Assembly (NCBI GenBank): GCA_947307295.1
Contig: CAMZIQ010000009.1
Location: forward strand, 1-42,235
Reading direction: 5' to 3'
Source: an uncultured Pseudomonadota bacterium
GTDB taxonomy: Bacteria > Pseudomonadota > Alphaproteobacteria > Rs-D84
Length of the DNA stretch: 42,235 nucleotides
The notes under the pieces: model-generated
Told to the model about the DNA's origin: nothing
What the model saw: only the letters and a program-made list of their open reading frames with translations
The model's database searches: none
Shown: piece after piece, positions 14,369-23,347 of the stretch
How positions within the stretch are numbered: position 1 is the first letter of the stretch
Layout: every line of letters starts with the position of its first letter
Made by a program: the position numbers and the translations under genes

Positions 14369-14397
14369 TTGCCTTGTTTTTTGTGTTAAATTATAAA
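14369..14397 (+). promoter_or_regulatory. Promoter of the small coiled-coil membrane protein gene
   Basis: TTGCCT (14369-14374), 17 bases, TATAAA (14392-14397). The ATG is six bases after the -10, implying a leaderless mRNA. Confidence 0.55.
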
Positions 14398-14402
14398 AGA
14401 AT

Positions 14403-14663
14403 ATGAAACAAAAACAAAATATTTTGAATTTTTTAGACATTTTGCGCGACAGTTGGTTTTTAATAGTTTTTATTGCAGGGTTAATTTATTGGGTCGCACG
14501 TCAAGATTCGTCACTTTCGGAAATTGAAAGACAAGATCAAAGAATAACCACGCTGGAAAACCGAACAACTATTCTAGAATCAGGTATCGGGCAATTACAA
14601 TTAAAAATAGACGGCATCAAAGAAGATGTGACATTAATTAAAAGTGCTGTTATAAAAAACTAA
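14403..14663 (+). CDS. Membrane-anchored coiled-coil protein
   Basis: 86 residues: a short N-terminus, one transmembrane helix (SWFLIVFIAGLIYWVA, residues ~17-32), then a coiled coil (ERQDQRITTLENRTTILESGIGQLQLKI and on). The shape resembles XhlA/hemolysin-associated or spanin-like phage proteins, but also many bacterial small membrane proteins. It has its own promoter and no SD, unlike the phage genes before it, so it may belong to the host rather than the phage locus. Its stop overlaps the stop of yraN on the other strand by three bases. Confidence 0.55.
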   Translation: MKQKQNILNFLDILRDSWFLIVFIAGLIYWVARQDSSLSEIERQDQRITTLENRTTILESGIGQLQLKIDGIKEDVTLIKSAVIKN

Positions 14664-15013
14664 ATAGCGTTCTTGGCCCAATGTATTTTATGACCACAAA
14701 CAATAATCACATCAAAACGCGCATCGCCGTGCCAATGATTTTGTATTAAATAAGTTTCGGCAGCACGGCGCAAACGCGCAGATTGTAAAGGTGTTATCGC
14801 AGCCCACGCAGCATCAACTGTTTTATAAGCTTTGACTTCTACAAAAACAATAGTGTTTTTATGTTGGGCAATTATGTCTATTTCTGCACGATTAGTATTT
14901 TTTCCAGTCACATATCTGCTTTTTAATATATGATAACCATGAAAACGCAAATACATGCGTACTAAAAATTCAGAATATTTTCCAATCTGATAAGATGTTT
15001 TTTTAGAATGCAT
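14660..15013 (-). CDS. yraN: YraN/UPF0102 family nuclease-like protein
   Basis: A 117-residue protein of the UPF0102 family, related to Holliday-junction-resolvase-type nucleases. The core motif is visible: AEIDIIAQHKNTIVFVEVKA (conserved E-x-D ... V-F-V-E-V-K). The cellular role of the family is poorly known. I start it at the ATG at 15013, which overlaps the end of the upstream secreted-protein gene; an in-frame ATG at 15037 would extend it into that gene. Genomic partners here are envelope genes rather than the usual rsmI/gshB neighbours. Confidence 0.8.
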   Translation of the reverse strand: MHSKKTSYQIGKYSEFLVRMYLRFHGYHILKSRYVTGKNTNRAEIDIIAQHKNTIVFVEVKAYKTVDAAWAAITPLQSARLRRAAETYLIQNHWHGDARFDVIIVCGHKIHWAKNAI

Positions 15014-15842
15014 AAGGTTTTGCTTGGAAATTTTCACGTGATTTTTGGATGTTTACAGAAGAATCAGTCGTATTTAACCCATTATCAATCAAAACTAATT
15101 GACCATAATATGCTTGCATCATAGGGTCATACGCATTTTCAGACGATATCCATTTATCTTCACCAGAATTCGGTGTTCCGTATTTATCAATAACACCTTG
15201 CCAAAAAGCTAAAATCTTTTTGTCGCGAATATTGTCGAACTTTTCATCCATACCTTCTTTTTGGTCTACATCATTTGTATAAACAATTTTCCATACTAAA
15301 TTGTCAGTAGCATTACTGGTAAAATAAATATCAATCGTTTCACCGGTAAAAGTCCGTTCTAGATGAATTTCTGAAACATATAACAATCCACGATTTTTAG
15401 CCAAAGAATATATGCACTTTTCTAATTTATCTGGAACAAATACATTATTTAAACGACATTCGTAATCTAAATTATATTTCCATTCTTTATTTATAGTATA
15501 CACTACACTATTTTTAGCGCGTGGAGCATAAAGCCCGGAATTGTTAAAGAATAAATTATAAACTTCATCATAATTCATACCCAACATCACACCAGCAATA
15601 TCAAAATGTTTGACATCCAACGCGCCAGATGTGTTATTCAAAGAAACACGTTCTGTATTCATATCTGCATCGTCATTGTCAGCAGTAGTGATATTATCAA
15701 AAAGCAAAGGATCATCTGATTCTTCTATATATTCTTCGTCATCTTCATATTCTATATCATCAAAATCATCATCAGCCATTAATGGCATAGAAAACACAGC
15801 GAATGAACCCAAGAACATCAAAAATATAAGTTTTTTTATCAT
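15003..15842 (-). CDS. Exported protein of unknown function
   Basis: 279 residues with a clear signal peptide (MIKKLIFLMFLGSFAVFSMPLMA, cleavage before DDDFDD) and a very acidic Asp/Glu-rich stretch at ~24-60. The rest is a mixed alpha/beta domain with IAGVMLGMNYDEVYNLFF, a pattern seen in small periplasmic repeat-like domains that occur with VGM-Y-EV segments. Probably periplasmic. It overlaps the upstream VirB8-like gene by one base (TAATG), so it likely belongs to that operon and could be an accessory of the same envelope machine. Confidence 0.6.
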   Translation of the reverse strand: MIKKLIFLMFLGSFAVFSMPLMADDDFDDIEYEDDEEYIEESDDPLLFDNITTADNDDADMNTERVSLNNTSGALDVKHFDIAGVMLGMNYDEVYNLFFNNSGLYAPRAKNSVVYTINKEWKYNLDYECRLNNVFVPDKLEKCIYSLAKNRGLLYVSEIHLERTFTGETIDIYFTSNATDNLVWKIVYTNDVDQKEGMDEKFDNIRDKKILAFWQGVIDKYGTPNSGEDKWISSENAYDPMMQAYYGQLVLIDNGLNTTDSSVNIQKSRENFQAKPYAF

Positions 15843-16519
15843 TATATTAATCTACCCCTAATATTTGAAACGCGAAAGCGGAATAAACATGACGGATCCC
15901 CACCTTCTTGTAAATATTGCCTAACGTCCAAAGGTTTTCCTTCCATTGTTTGACGTATTTTTGGTTCAAATTCTATTTCTATATACAATATTCCGGGTTC
16001 AACAACAGGCTCTGTCCCCATTATATTAGAATCTTTCCATGTTAATGTATTATATCTTACAGCATAATACATTTTGCTAGAATTTTCATCGCTATTTGTA
16101 GTTTTATTATAAGGTGCGATATCACCATTGGCAATACTAACAATACGAAACATACGTTTTGCCGACATTTCTGTAATTTTAGTGGCTTCACCAGATTGCC
16201 AATCTGCAAATACAGACGAAGTATAATCGGATAACAATCTTAATACAGGGCGATTTAAAACACCTGTATCTCCGGGAATAACCTTGAAATATTCTGATAT
16301 ATATTTTTTAATCAATTTATTACGTAGATTGTCTGGCGACATGTTCTGTAATGCTTGCAATTCGCCGACACGTTCACTAGGATAGTTTCCCATTTGAAAC
16401 ACATAAGATTTTATTTGAGATCTGTTAGTAGCGCTGTAAATAAGTGCAACAACAACTATCATCGCAAAAACAATTGCCATAAGAACAATGCTGGTAAAAA
16501 ACATTTTTAATTTATTCAT
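15842..16519 (-). CDS. VirB8-like inner-membrane protein 2
   Basis: 225 residues with one N-terminal transmembrane helix (residues ~7-28) and a periplasmic domain of the size of the NTF2-like VirB8/TrbF fold. Segments such as LRNKLIKKYISEYFKVIPGD resemble the VirB8 region containing K-Y-x-x-x-R-E-x. VirB8 proteins are assembly factors of type IV secretion systems. It directly follows, and overlaps by eight bases, another VirB8-like gene; paired virB8 genes are known in Rickettsiales-type (rvh) systems. The assignment is by topology, length and context, and remains uncertain. Confidence 0.45.
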   Translation of the reverse strand: MNKLKMFFTSIVLMAIVFAMIVVVALIYSATNRSQIKSYVFQMGNYPSERVGELQALQNMSPDNLRNKLIKKYISEYFKVIPGDTGVLNRPVLRLLSDYTSSVFADWQSGEATKITEMSAKRMFRIVSIANGDIAPYNKTTNSDENSSKMYYAVRYNTLTWKDSNIMGTEPVVEPGILYIEIEFEPKIRQTMEGKPLDVRQYLQEGGDPSCLFRFRVSNIRGRLI

Positions 16520-17243
16520 TATACGTTTGAATCCTGTATGCGTTAAATTGTTCTATATAGTATCCAAAGGTTGAAGAATAATAATCAACAGAATTATCTT
16601 GATTAACATCTACAAAAACCAGCGCGTTAAATTTTCCAGAAACAGAAGAAACCACGGTGACAAAAACCTGCCATCTGCTGAAATTTTCAGTCACAATATT
16701 CGGGGTAATCAATATTCCTTTCTTAGGGACAGTCCATGTTTCGCCAGCTTGCTTAATTCTTTCTTTGTAATCTTTTAAAACCCTGGTAGAAAAGTCTTCA
16801 AACACAGCATCAGAAGACTTACATGACAATGCGCATGTTTTGTTCAAAGGATTGAATTGTTGTGGCATATCACAATCATCAATAGAACACCCACATTCTT
16901 CTTTGGAACAATGTTTCCAGATTTCTTCATTAACGCTTTGATTGTCGGAAATAGTAAACCAATCTTTTACGAAATCTTTGACTAACTTTTCTTGAATGTA
17001 TTGATATTGTTGAGCCTTTTTTTCTTCGTGTGGATATGCGATAACTGTCCATTCGTCTGTAATAGGGTCAACAGATATTAAAAAAGGAACATTTTTTCGC
17101 AGATGTCTTCCCAAAAGTAAAAAACCACATGCGACAACAATCAAAAAAAAGACTATGGAAATCCAAACGGAAACACTGCGGGTCAAGGCAACGGTTTTGC
17201 CCGCAGAAAACGTAGGCACATTAAAATCGTTTGGGTAATCCAA
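16512..17243 (-). CDS. VirB8-like inner-membrane protein 1
   Basis: 243 residues: a cytoplasmic N-terminus, a transmembrane helix (VWISIVFFLIVVACGFLLL, residues ~26-44), then NVPFLISVDPITDEWTVIAY, similar to the P-F-V-V-x-V-D segment that opens the VirB8 periplasmic domain, and a C-terminal half with WQVFVTVVSSVSGKFNALVFVD. An unusual Cys-rich insert (HCSKEECGCSIDDC ... CALSC) interrupts the domain, suggesting disulfides in the periplasm. Situated between a VirB7-like lipoprotein and a second VirB8-like gene. Type IV secretion is the best guess; no ATPase or VirB9/10 gene is in the window. Confidence 0.5.
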   Translation of the reverse strand: MDYPNDFNVPTFSAGKTVALTRSVSVWISIVFFLIVVACGFLLLGRHLRKNVPFLISVDPITDEWTVIAYPHEEKKAQQYQYIQEKLVKDFVKDWFTISDNQSVNEEIWKHCSKEECGCSIDDCDMPQQFNPLNKTCALSCKSSDAVFEDFSTRVLKDYKERIKQAGETWTVPKKGILITPNIVTENFSRWQVFVTVVSSVSGKFNALVFVDVNQDNSVDYYSSTFGYYIEQFNAYRIQTYNE

Positions 17244-17270
17244 TTAATCCCCCCATAATGTAATATAAAA

Positions 17271-17426
17271 CTAAGCCTGATATACCAATATGCATGCACA
17301 AGGACTTAATTTTAATTCATTGTTATCATAACCAATACTTACCGGTTCGCTGTCATATATTTGACCACATCCAGACATGCCCAAACCAGCAACAGCCAAA
17401 GTACAAATTATCAGAAATTTTTTCAT
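17271..17426 (-). CDS. Small lipoprotein, VirB7-like
   Basis: 51 residues from an ATG at 17426 with a strong SD (aaaggaga). Signal peptide MKKFLIICTLAVAGLGMSGC with a lipobox-like MSGC, then a short mature part GQIYDSEPVSIGYDN. VirB7 of type IV secretion systems is a lipoprotein of this size encoded just before virB8, which is the situation here. It could equally be an unrelated small lipoprotein. It lies between bamA and the VirB8-like genes. Confidence 0.5.
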   Translation of the reverse strand: MKKFLIICTLAVAGLGMSGCGQIYDSEPVSIGYDNNELKLSPCACILVYQA

Positions 17427-17488
17427 TACTTCTCCTTTCTTTCTAAAATTATAAGAAAAATCCAATCCCCCCGTCAAGACAAAATAAT

Positions 17489-19768
17489 CTAAAATTGCGT
17501 TGCAAATGATAATAAGAAACGTCTTTCGTCATCATATTTATTAACTTTTAATGGCCACCCCCATGAGAAGTTCATTGGTCCCATAGGTGTGTTCCAATAA
17601 ATACCAACACCCGCAGATGTGCGCCAATCTTCATCAATTATGTTTGGACGTCCAGCATATTCGTATTCGCGCTTAGGCGGCTTTCCCAAAATACCATAAT
17701 CAGCAAACACAAAACCTTTAATCTGATATTCATCAGGTATGAATATAGGGAAATTAATCTGGGTAGAACCATTTGCTTTCCAAAGTCCACCCAAAGAATA
17801 ACTTCTGTAATACCAGTTTCGAGAACCGATTCCAGCCACATCAAAACCACGTAAAGTTTCGCCACCTAAGAAATAACGATAAACACGTGGAATATAATTA
17901 TCGCTTTCCAAAGATTGTAAATAACCAAAATCCCAAGATGTTTTAAATTGCCATCTGTCATCAAAGAATTTAAGCAAAGCTGTTATATCAGCACTATACC
18001 TCATAAACGTATTTGTACCGCCAAAACCAGTATAGGCGACACCCAAATCACCAACAATACCAGTATGAGTGTTTTGTTGGAAATTTGTATTTAAATTATA
18101 ATACCGTAAATTTGTCCCCAAAGTATACAAATCTGCTTTGCGCCAGCCACCAAGTTGCAAATCATAGTTTTGGTCGAACGATGCAGCCAAACGCATAGTC
18201 TGTGTCCAATGGTCAGTTAATCTCCATCCTAATCTGCCAGCCACAGTAAAAGAATCTCTATCATAACCATAGCCACCAAGTCTTGAATATTTATATTGAG
18301 TATAAGATACATCAAAACCACCAGACAATTCGCGATTGAAAAGATATGGTTCTGTGAAACTAAACAATGCTTGACGTTGGTATTGTGCAATAGACCCTTT
18401 TAATTGAACAATTTGACCGCGTCCCATAAAATTATTTTCTGTGATACCTGCATCAACCATAAAGCCATTAATAGTAGACCATCCCAAACCGCCAGACAGT
18501 TCCCCGGTTGGTTGTTCGTCAACCTTTACATCCAAATTCATCATGTTTGCATCTGGCAAACGTGTAGGAACCATTTGAACATCTTTGAAATAGCGTGTGT
18601 GCATTAAATTTTGACGTGCAGTTTCGATTGTTTGTAGGGAAAAAGGATCACCTTCGCGCATAGGCAATTGATGTTCAATAACATCGTCAAAAGTACGAAC
18701 ATTACCCAAAAGATTAATACTGTTTATATAAATACGGTTTGTCTTTTGAATTTTGAATTTTAAATCCACAGTTCGTTCATCATCGTGTTTATCCAAAACC
18801 GGTTCAACGCTGATAAAAGCATATCCGTGATCTGCAACCGCCCCGCGCAGCGCATTTATAGTTGCATCAATTTCATCAATGTTATAAACATCTTTTTTGG
18901 AAATTGTTAATGCTTTGTATAACTCTTTATCAGGAACATCTGGAAAAGGGTTTTCTATTGTGACATTTCCAATTTTATATTGGTTTCCTTCGTCAACAGT
19001 ATATTTTACAGAATAATATTCTCTATCTTGTGTAAAAGCGCCCTTGACATCTGTAATGCGAAAATCAAGGAACCCATTTCGCATATAAAATTGTTGTAGT
19101 AATTGTTGGTCGTATTGAATTCTATCTTCGTCATATACATCAAATTGTGTCATAAAACGCCACCAAGCATGTTCGCGAGACAACAATTCGCTGCGCAATG
19201 TTCTAGAGCGGAACTTTTTATTGTTTTCAAAATCTATGTTTTCAATATAAGTTGGATGTCCTTCTTTGATTTCATAAACAACATTCACACGATTGTTGTC
19301 TATATCGATTTTCTTAGGATTTATTTTTGTGCCAAAGAAACCTTTGCGTTGATACAATGTTAACATACGTTGTACATCAGCACCGATAACAGTCTTGTCA
19401 TAAGAAGTGCGTTCTTTGGTTTTGATTTCTTTTTTCAAATCTTCTGTATCAATTTCGTCATTACCTTCAACCGTCACCATATTGATAATGGGTGATTCTG
19501 AAACTTTTATTTTAAGAACGCTACCGTTCAAAGAAGCATTTACAGAAGAAAAATATCCACTAGATTGTAATTTTTTTGCGATATCATTAATTGTTTCAGA
19601 ATTTACATTACTTCCTACCTTTACATCAGACAAAATACGCACGGATTCAGCATCCATACGTTCATTACCTTCGACATCAATACGTGTTAACACGACGGCA
19701 TCCGCTGGTGTAATATAAACAACACCTAATGCAAAAAGTAAAAAAGATTTCAAAGCTTTTAAATTCAT
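17489..19768 (-). CDS. bamA: Outer-membrane assembly factor BamA
   Basis: A 759-residue Omp85 protein that inserts beta-barrel proteins into the outer membrane. Signal peptide, five POTRA domains (e.g. LTRIDVEGNERMDAESVRI at the start), then the 16-strand barrel with GLGWSTINGFMVDAGI, the RGF motif of the L6 loop (GGETLRGFDVAG) and a C-terminal aromatic residue (FLLSFATQF). Normal length. It follows rseP as usual but with two small genes in between; its start overlaps the stop of the second small gene (ATGA), so the genes are coupled. Confidence 0.95.
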   Translation of the reverse strand: MNLKALKSFLLFALGVVYITPADAVVLTRIDVEGNERMDAESVRILSDVKVGSNVNSETINDIAKKLQSSGYFSSVNASLNGSVLKIKVSESPIINMVTVEGNDEIDTEDLKKEIKTKERTSYDKTVIGADVQRMLTLYQRKGFFGTKINPKKIDIDNNRVNVVYEIKEGHPTYIENIDFENNKKFRSRTLRSELLSREHAWWRFMTQFDVYDEDRIQYDQQLLQQFYMRNGFLDFRITDVKGAFTQDREYYSVKYTVDEGNQYKIGNVTIENPFPDVPDKELYKALTISKKDVYNIDEIDATINALRGAVADHGYAFISVEPVLDKHDDERTVDLKFKIQKTNRIYINSINLLGNVRTFDDVIEHQLPMREGDPFSLQTIETARQNLMHTRYFKDVQMVPTRLPDANMMNLDVKVDEQPTGELSGGLGWSTINGFMVDAGITENNFMGRGQIVQLKGSIAQYQRQALFSFTEPYLFNRELSGGFDVSYTQYKYSRLGGYGYDRDSFTVAGRLGWRLTDHWTQTMRLAASFDQNYDLQLGGWRKADLYTLGTNLRYYNLNTNFQQNTHTGIVGDLGVAYTGFGGTNTFMRYSADITALLKFFDDRWQFKTSWDFGYLQSLESDNYIPRVYRYFLGGETLRGFDVAGIGSRNWYYRSYSLGGLWKANGSTQINFPIFIPDEYQIKGFVFADYGILGKPPKREYEYAGRPNIIDEDWRTSAGVGIYWNTPMGPMNFSWGWPLKVNKYDDERRFLLSFATQF

Positions 19769-19983
19769 TTCAATCTTGGTCTAATAATTGAGTTTATAAA
19801 ATTTCTGCTACTCATTTTTTCATACAGTTCTCCTTGGACCTGGCTGGCAACAGAATCTTTGTTTACAAAAGCAAATACATTGTCAAATACAACCATAACA
19901 TCTTGATTTAAATCTTTCGATAATCGAATTGCCTTTTTGATGCAAACTTCAGTATTTCTATTTGTGACCGTCACCTGAATCAT
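19765..19983 (-). CDS. Small protein of unknown function, paralogue B
   Basis: 72 residues. It aligns with the neighbouring 75-residue protein along its length: an I-x-x-A-I/K-x-(S/A)K segment, then a hydrophobic VMVVFDNVFAFVNKDS strand pattern matching VITVINDIVMFVDKRT, and a basic helical tail. No signal peptide or membrane segment. Cytoplasmic alpha/beta fold likely; family not recognised. It is coupled to bamA by a four-base overlap and separated by four bases from its paralogue. Confidence 0.6.
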   Translation of the reverse strand: MIQVTVTNRNTEVCIKKAIRLSKDLNQDVMVVFDNVFAFVNKDSVASQVQGELYEKMSSRNFINSIIRPRLK

Positions 19984-19987
19984 AATT

Positions 19988-20215
19988 TTATCCTTTTATT
20001 ATTGGTCTAAATTGATTGTAATAATATCGTAGATTTACTTTGTTTCTATAATCTTGTACTGCTTTTTTGGAACTGGTTCTTTTATCCACAAACATAACAA
20101 TGTCATTTATCACAGTAATGACCGAACAATTCTTTTCCTTTGCTGTTTTAATAGCAGCAGCGATAGCTTCTTCGATAGTTTGTCCGACAAAAGGTTTGTA
20201 TTCTACGAGATTCAT
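19988..20215 (-). CDS. Small protein of unknown function, paralogue A
   Basis: 75 residues, start supported by a weak SD (aaaggtaaag). IEEAIAAAIKTAKEKNCSVITVINDIVMFVDKRT is the core shared with the next gene; the C-terminus is basic and aromatic (RYYYNQFRP). The pair sits between rseP and bamA, where most Alphaproteobacteria have no gene. A tandem duplication is the simplest origin. No function assigned. Confidence 0.6.
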   Translation of the reverse strand: MNLVEYKPFVGQTIEEAIAAAIKTAKEKNCSVITVINDIVMFVDKRTSSKKAVQDYRNKVNLRYYYNQFRPIIKG

Positions 20216-20227
20216 AACTTTACCTTT

Positions 20228-21286
20228 TTAATTCCATCCAAATACACGCGCTATATCATTCCACATAGTAAAAGCAAACAGCAACGCGATTAAAATCCAA
20301 CCAACTAATATAGTTATTTCCATAGCTTTGCCACCAAGTTTTCGACGAATTACAGCCTCTATAATCAAGATTAATAAATAACCACCGTCCAATACAGGTA
20401 ATGGTAATAAATTGATTACACCCAAATTCACAGAAAGCAGGGCGATTATTGATAAGAATACAAAGAAACCAGTTTCTAGTGCGTGTCCTGAAACTTGAGC
20501 AATAGTTATGAACGAGCCCAGTTGTTTAGATGAACGTTCGCCAGTAATAATTTGCTTTAACACGATTAACAAAGTTTTAGATTGATGATATGTTTCGCGT
20601 AAGCCAGAATACATCGCACCAAAGAATCCTTTTTTACGGAACATAGTTTTGCTGCCGTCAGCGATAAGCCCCCATCTTTCAGCAGGTGCCAAAGTGACAT
20701 TGATTAATTCTTTTCCCCTGGCAATAATTACATTAGCATTGTGCTTATCAGCCAATTCTTTTGCGATAATTAATTCGCCCCAATTAGCAATACTTGAATT
20801 ATCGATTTTTACTATGACATCGCCAGCCTTGACCCCCGCATTAAAAGCGACACTGTCGCGTACAACTTGACCAACGACAGGTAATTGAACGTTGCGTGGA
20901 CGGAACATAAAATCTGCGGAATAGATACACCACGCCAGCATAAAATTCATAAATACCCCGGCTGCAATAATTATAAACTGTTTCCATGCAGGCGCAGACA
21001 AATAATGTCCAACTTTTTTATCTTTGGGTAAACTTTTGTATTTCTTGCGGTTAAACATATCTTCTTGACCGTATATAGAAACATACCCACCCAAAGGCAA
21101 ACAACACAATTTCCATACGGTGTTATGTTTGTCTTTCCATTTTACAATTGCCGGTCCAAAGCCTATGGAAAAAGCATCAACGCGAACACCAGCCCAACGT
21201 GCAGCCATAAAATGTCCTGCTTCGTGAACAAATACCACGATTCCCAAAACGATTAACAAAGCGATTATTGTCAAAATGGTATGCAT
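20228..21286 (-). CDS. rseP: RIP metalloprotease RseP
   Basis: A 352-residue site-2 protease of the inner membrane. The zinc motif HEAGHF is at residues 21-26 in the first membrane helix; a PDZ domain is visible around NAGVKAGDVIVKIDNSSI; the second active-site motif is LLPLPVLDGG, with the metal-binding Asp, near residue 305. It cleaves membrane anti-sigma factors and signal-peptide remnants. It is in the usual cluster frr-uppS-cdsA-(dxr)-rseP-bamA, though dxr is missing here. Confidence 0.93.
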   Translation of the reverse strand: MHTILTIIALLIVLGIVVFVHEAGHFMAARWAGVRVDAFSIGFGPAIVKWKDKHNTVWKLCCLPLGGYVSIYGQEDMFNRKKYKSLPKDKKVGHYLSAPAWKQFIIIAAGVFMNFMLAWCIYSADFMFRPRNVQLPVVGQVVRDSVAFNAGVKAGDVIVKIDNSSIANWGELIIAKELADKHNANVIIARGKELINVTLAPAERWGLIADGSKTMFRKKGFFGAMYSGLRETYHQSKTLLIVLKQIITGERSSKQLGSFITIAQVSGHALETGFFVFLSIIALLSVNLGVINLLPLPVLDGGYLLILIIEAVIRRKLGGKAMEITILVGWILIALLFAFTMWNDIARVFGWN

Positions 21287-21304
21287 TGATACTTCCTTAT
21301 TTTA

Positions 21305-21973
21305 TCATATAAAAAACCACATCAAAGGCAAGACATAAATCCAGCCATCAAATCTATCCAGTATTCCACCATGTCCAGGTATTATGTTGCTAAAATCTTT
21401 GATACCCAAACATCTTTTGATGAAACTGGCAGTTAAATCTCCGTATTGTGATAATAAAGCAATAGTGCAACCAAACAAAAGGGCAAACAAAGCATCTTCA
21501 CCAAAAGGTTTAAAATGCAACACAAATAATATAGATAATGTTGTTCCGCAAATTATCCCGCCGATTTGACCAGCCCATGTTTTGTGTGCTGATAATCTTT
21601 CCCACATTTTGTCGCCACGAAAAACCAGCCCAAACAGCCAGCCGCCAGCATCAGCACCAACAATGATTGTCAATAACCACAGCATAATCCATGGTCTTGC
21701 ACCAACAAAATATACAGAAATCAGCATCAATCCTAATAATAAAACAAAGGCGATAAAATATCCTGCGTATTTGTTAAATACCTCTGAACTGGTAGTCTTT
21801 AAACATCTAAGCATTTCGTATATTGCGCCAGCCACAATAATCATACCAACCCAACGAGTCACATGCAAAACAGGGTACCATGATTCCAAAGTCATAATAC
21901 CAATCAGCGCCAGCAACATCACACCAGCAGATACAAATCTTAGAACACTATTAGATAATTCAGATTTTTTCAT
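21305..21973 (-). CDS. cdsA: Phosphatidate cytidylyltransferase
   Basis: The 222-residue polytopic membrane enzyme makes CDP-diacylglycerol from phosphatidate and CTP for phospholipid synthesis. The C-terminal signature KRCLGIKDFSNIIPGHGGILDRFDG is complete, with the catalytic acidic residues, and about six hydrophobic segments precede it. Its start overlaps the end of uppS by four bases. Shorter than many homologues (~270) at the N-terminus. Confidence 0.92.
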   Translation of the reverse strand: MKKSELSNSVLRFVSAGVMLLALIGIMTLESWYPVLHVTRWVGMIIVAGAIYEMLRCLKTTSSEVFNKYAGYFIAFVLLLGLMLISVYFVGARPWIMLWLLTIIVGADAGGWLFGLVFRGDKMWERLSAHKTWAGQIGGIICGTTLSILFVLHFKPFGEDALFALLFGCTIALLSQYGDLTASFIKRCLGIKDFSNIIPGHGGILDRFDGWIYVLPLMWFFI

Positions 21974-22722
21974 TTTTGTTTCCCCGAATAGTTTTTCTTT
22001 TTACCACCACCAAAACGACGGTCGCGTTTTTGGTATTCTTCCAGAACATGTTGCCACAATTTTTCAGAACGAACCAATTCAGGCCAATGTTCTGGAATGA
22101 ACAACAATTCTGCATAAGCCAATTTCCAAAGTAAGAAATTAGAAATTCTGTTTTCATTACTTGTGCGAACCATCAAATCAATAGGCAACAAATCACCAGT
22201 ATCCATATATGTTTCAAAAGTTTCTTTGTCTACTGGTTTGCCTTCTTTGATTGCGGCGTTCACAGCGCGCACGATTTCATCTTGTCCACCATAATTCAAA
22301 GCAAACACAACTGTACCCGCAGTATTTTCAGCAGATTTTTCTTCCAATTCATCACAAAGTTTTGCCAGCTTTTTTGGCAATCTTTCGCGCGAACCAATTA
22401 CACGATAGCGCAAATTCTTTTCCATTGCGTTTTTCATATTCTTTTCCATTTCAGCAATGAATAAATTCATCAAGAAATTAACTTCTTCTTCACTGCGATT
22501 CCAATTTTCAGTTGAAAAGATATAGAAAGTGATTGTTGTCACACCACGTTTTATAAACCAATCAACCAAATTTTCAAAATTAGAAATACCAGCACGATGA
22601 CCCTCCAAAGGTGGCAAACCGTGCATTTCAGCCCATCTGCGATTTCCATCACAAATAAAAGCGATATGCTTTGGGATTTTTGTTATTTCTATATTTGATT
22701 TTTTCTTGAACAGGTTAAACAT
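21970..22722 (-). CDS. uppS: Undecaprenyl diphosphate synthase
   Basis: A 250-residue cis-prenyltransferase producing the C55 lipid carrier for peptidoglycan. Motifs: IAFICDGNRRWA (catalytic Asp25), GHRAG, TFYIFSTENWNR, and the C-terminal DLMVRTSNENRISNFLLW. The usual R-T-G-E is replaced by RTSNENR, in which the G and E are changed; probably a lineage variant. The extended basic C-terminus (RDRRFGGGKKKNYSGK) is normal for this group. In operon between frr and cdsA. Confidence 0.93.
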   Translation of the reverse strand: MFNLFKKKSNIEITKIPKHIAFICDGNRRWAEMHGLPPLEGHRAGISNFENLVDWFIKRGVTTITFYIFSTENWNRSEEEVNFLMNLFIAEMEKNMKNAMEKNLRYRVIGSRERLPKKLAKLCDELEEKSAENTAGTVVFALNYGGQDEIVRAVNAAIKEGKPVDKETFETYMDTGDLLPIDLMVRTSNENRISNFLLWKLAYAELLFIPEHWPELVRSEKLWQHVLEEYQKRDRRFGGGKKKNYSGKQK

Positions 22723-22738
22723 AATTCATCTCTCCATT

Positions 22739-23299
22739 TTACACAGACATAATATCTGCTTCTTTTTGCTTTGCCATCGCATCAACTTCTACACCACGAG
22801 CATCAAAAACTTTTTGAATATCTTCTTCGTATTTGCGTTGGTCGTCTTCAGAAATCTCTTTGTCTGTGACAGCGCGCTTGATTTTAGACATAGCATCTTG
22901 GCGAATATTACGCATAGAAATTTTTGCTTCTTCTGCGTATTTCCCAGCAACCTTGGTCAATTCGCGTCTGCGTTCTTCTGTTAGTGGTGGCAAATTTAAA
23001 CGAATAACACCACCAGCAGTCATCGGGTTTAAACCCAATCCAGAATCACGAATCGCTTTTTCTACGGCTGGCGCATTAGAAACATCCCATACGGTGACCG
23101 ACAGAGTTTGTGTATCTGGGGTAGATACTGTTGCTACTTGATTAAGTGGCATTTCAGAACCATATACGGGTACCTTTACGCCGTCCAGCAAATGCACAGA
23201 AGCACGGCCTGTGCGCAATCCAGCGAATTCGTTTTGTAAAACTTCTAGTGTTTGAGCAGTCTTTTGTTCGACTTCTGATTTAAGTAAAGAATAATCCAT
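22739..23299 (-). CDS. frr: Ribosome recycling factor
   Basis: 186 residues, the usual length. LRTGRASVHLLDGVKVPVYG and LPPLTEERRRELTKVAGKYAEEAK mark the family. It works with EF-G to split the ribosome after termination. The ATG at 23299 has the SD aaggag at a good distance; upstream in-frame extension to 23341 has no support. Start of a minus-strand envelope/lipid operon that runs to bamA or beyond. Divergent from the tRNA-Ala gene. Confidence 0.95.
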   Translation of the reverse strand: MDYSLLKSEVEQKTAQTLEVLQNEFAGLRTGRASVHLLDGVKVPVYGSEMPLNQVATVSTPDTQTLSVTVWDVSNAPAVEKAIRDSGLGLNPMTAGGVIRLNLPPLTEERRRELTKVAGKYAEEAKISMRNIRQDAMSKIKRAVTDKEISEDDQRKYEEDIQKVFDARGVEVDAMAKQKEADIMSV

Positions 23300-23347
23300 A
23301 AAAAACTCCTTAAAGATATACCTTAGGTAAAAGATTAGCAAAATGAT

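Noticed and set aside
2342..14675. Seven-base direct repeat gttcttg at 2342-2348 and 14669-14675 as att site
   Set aside because: Too short to differ from chance; no integrase or tRNA is adjacent.
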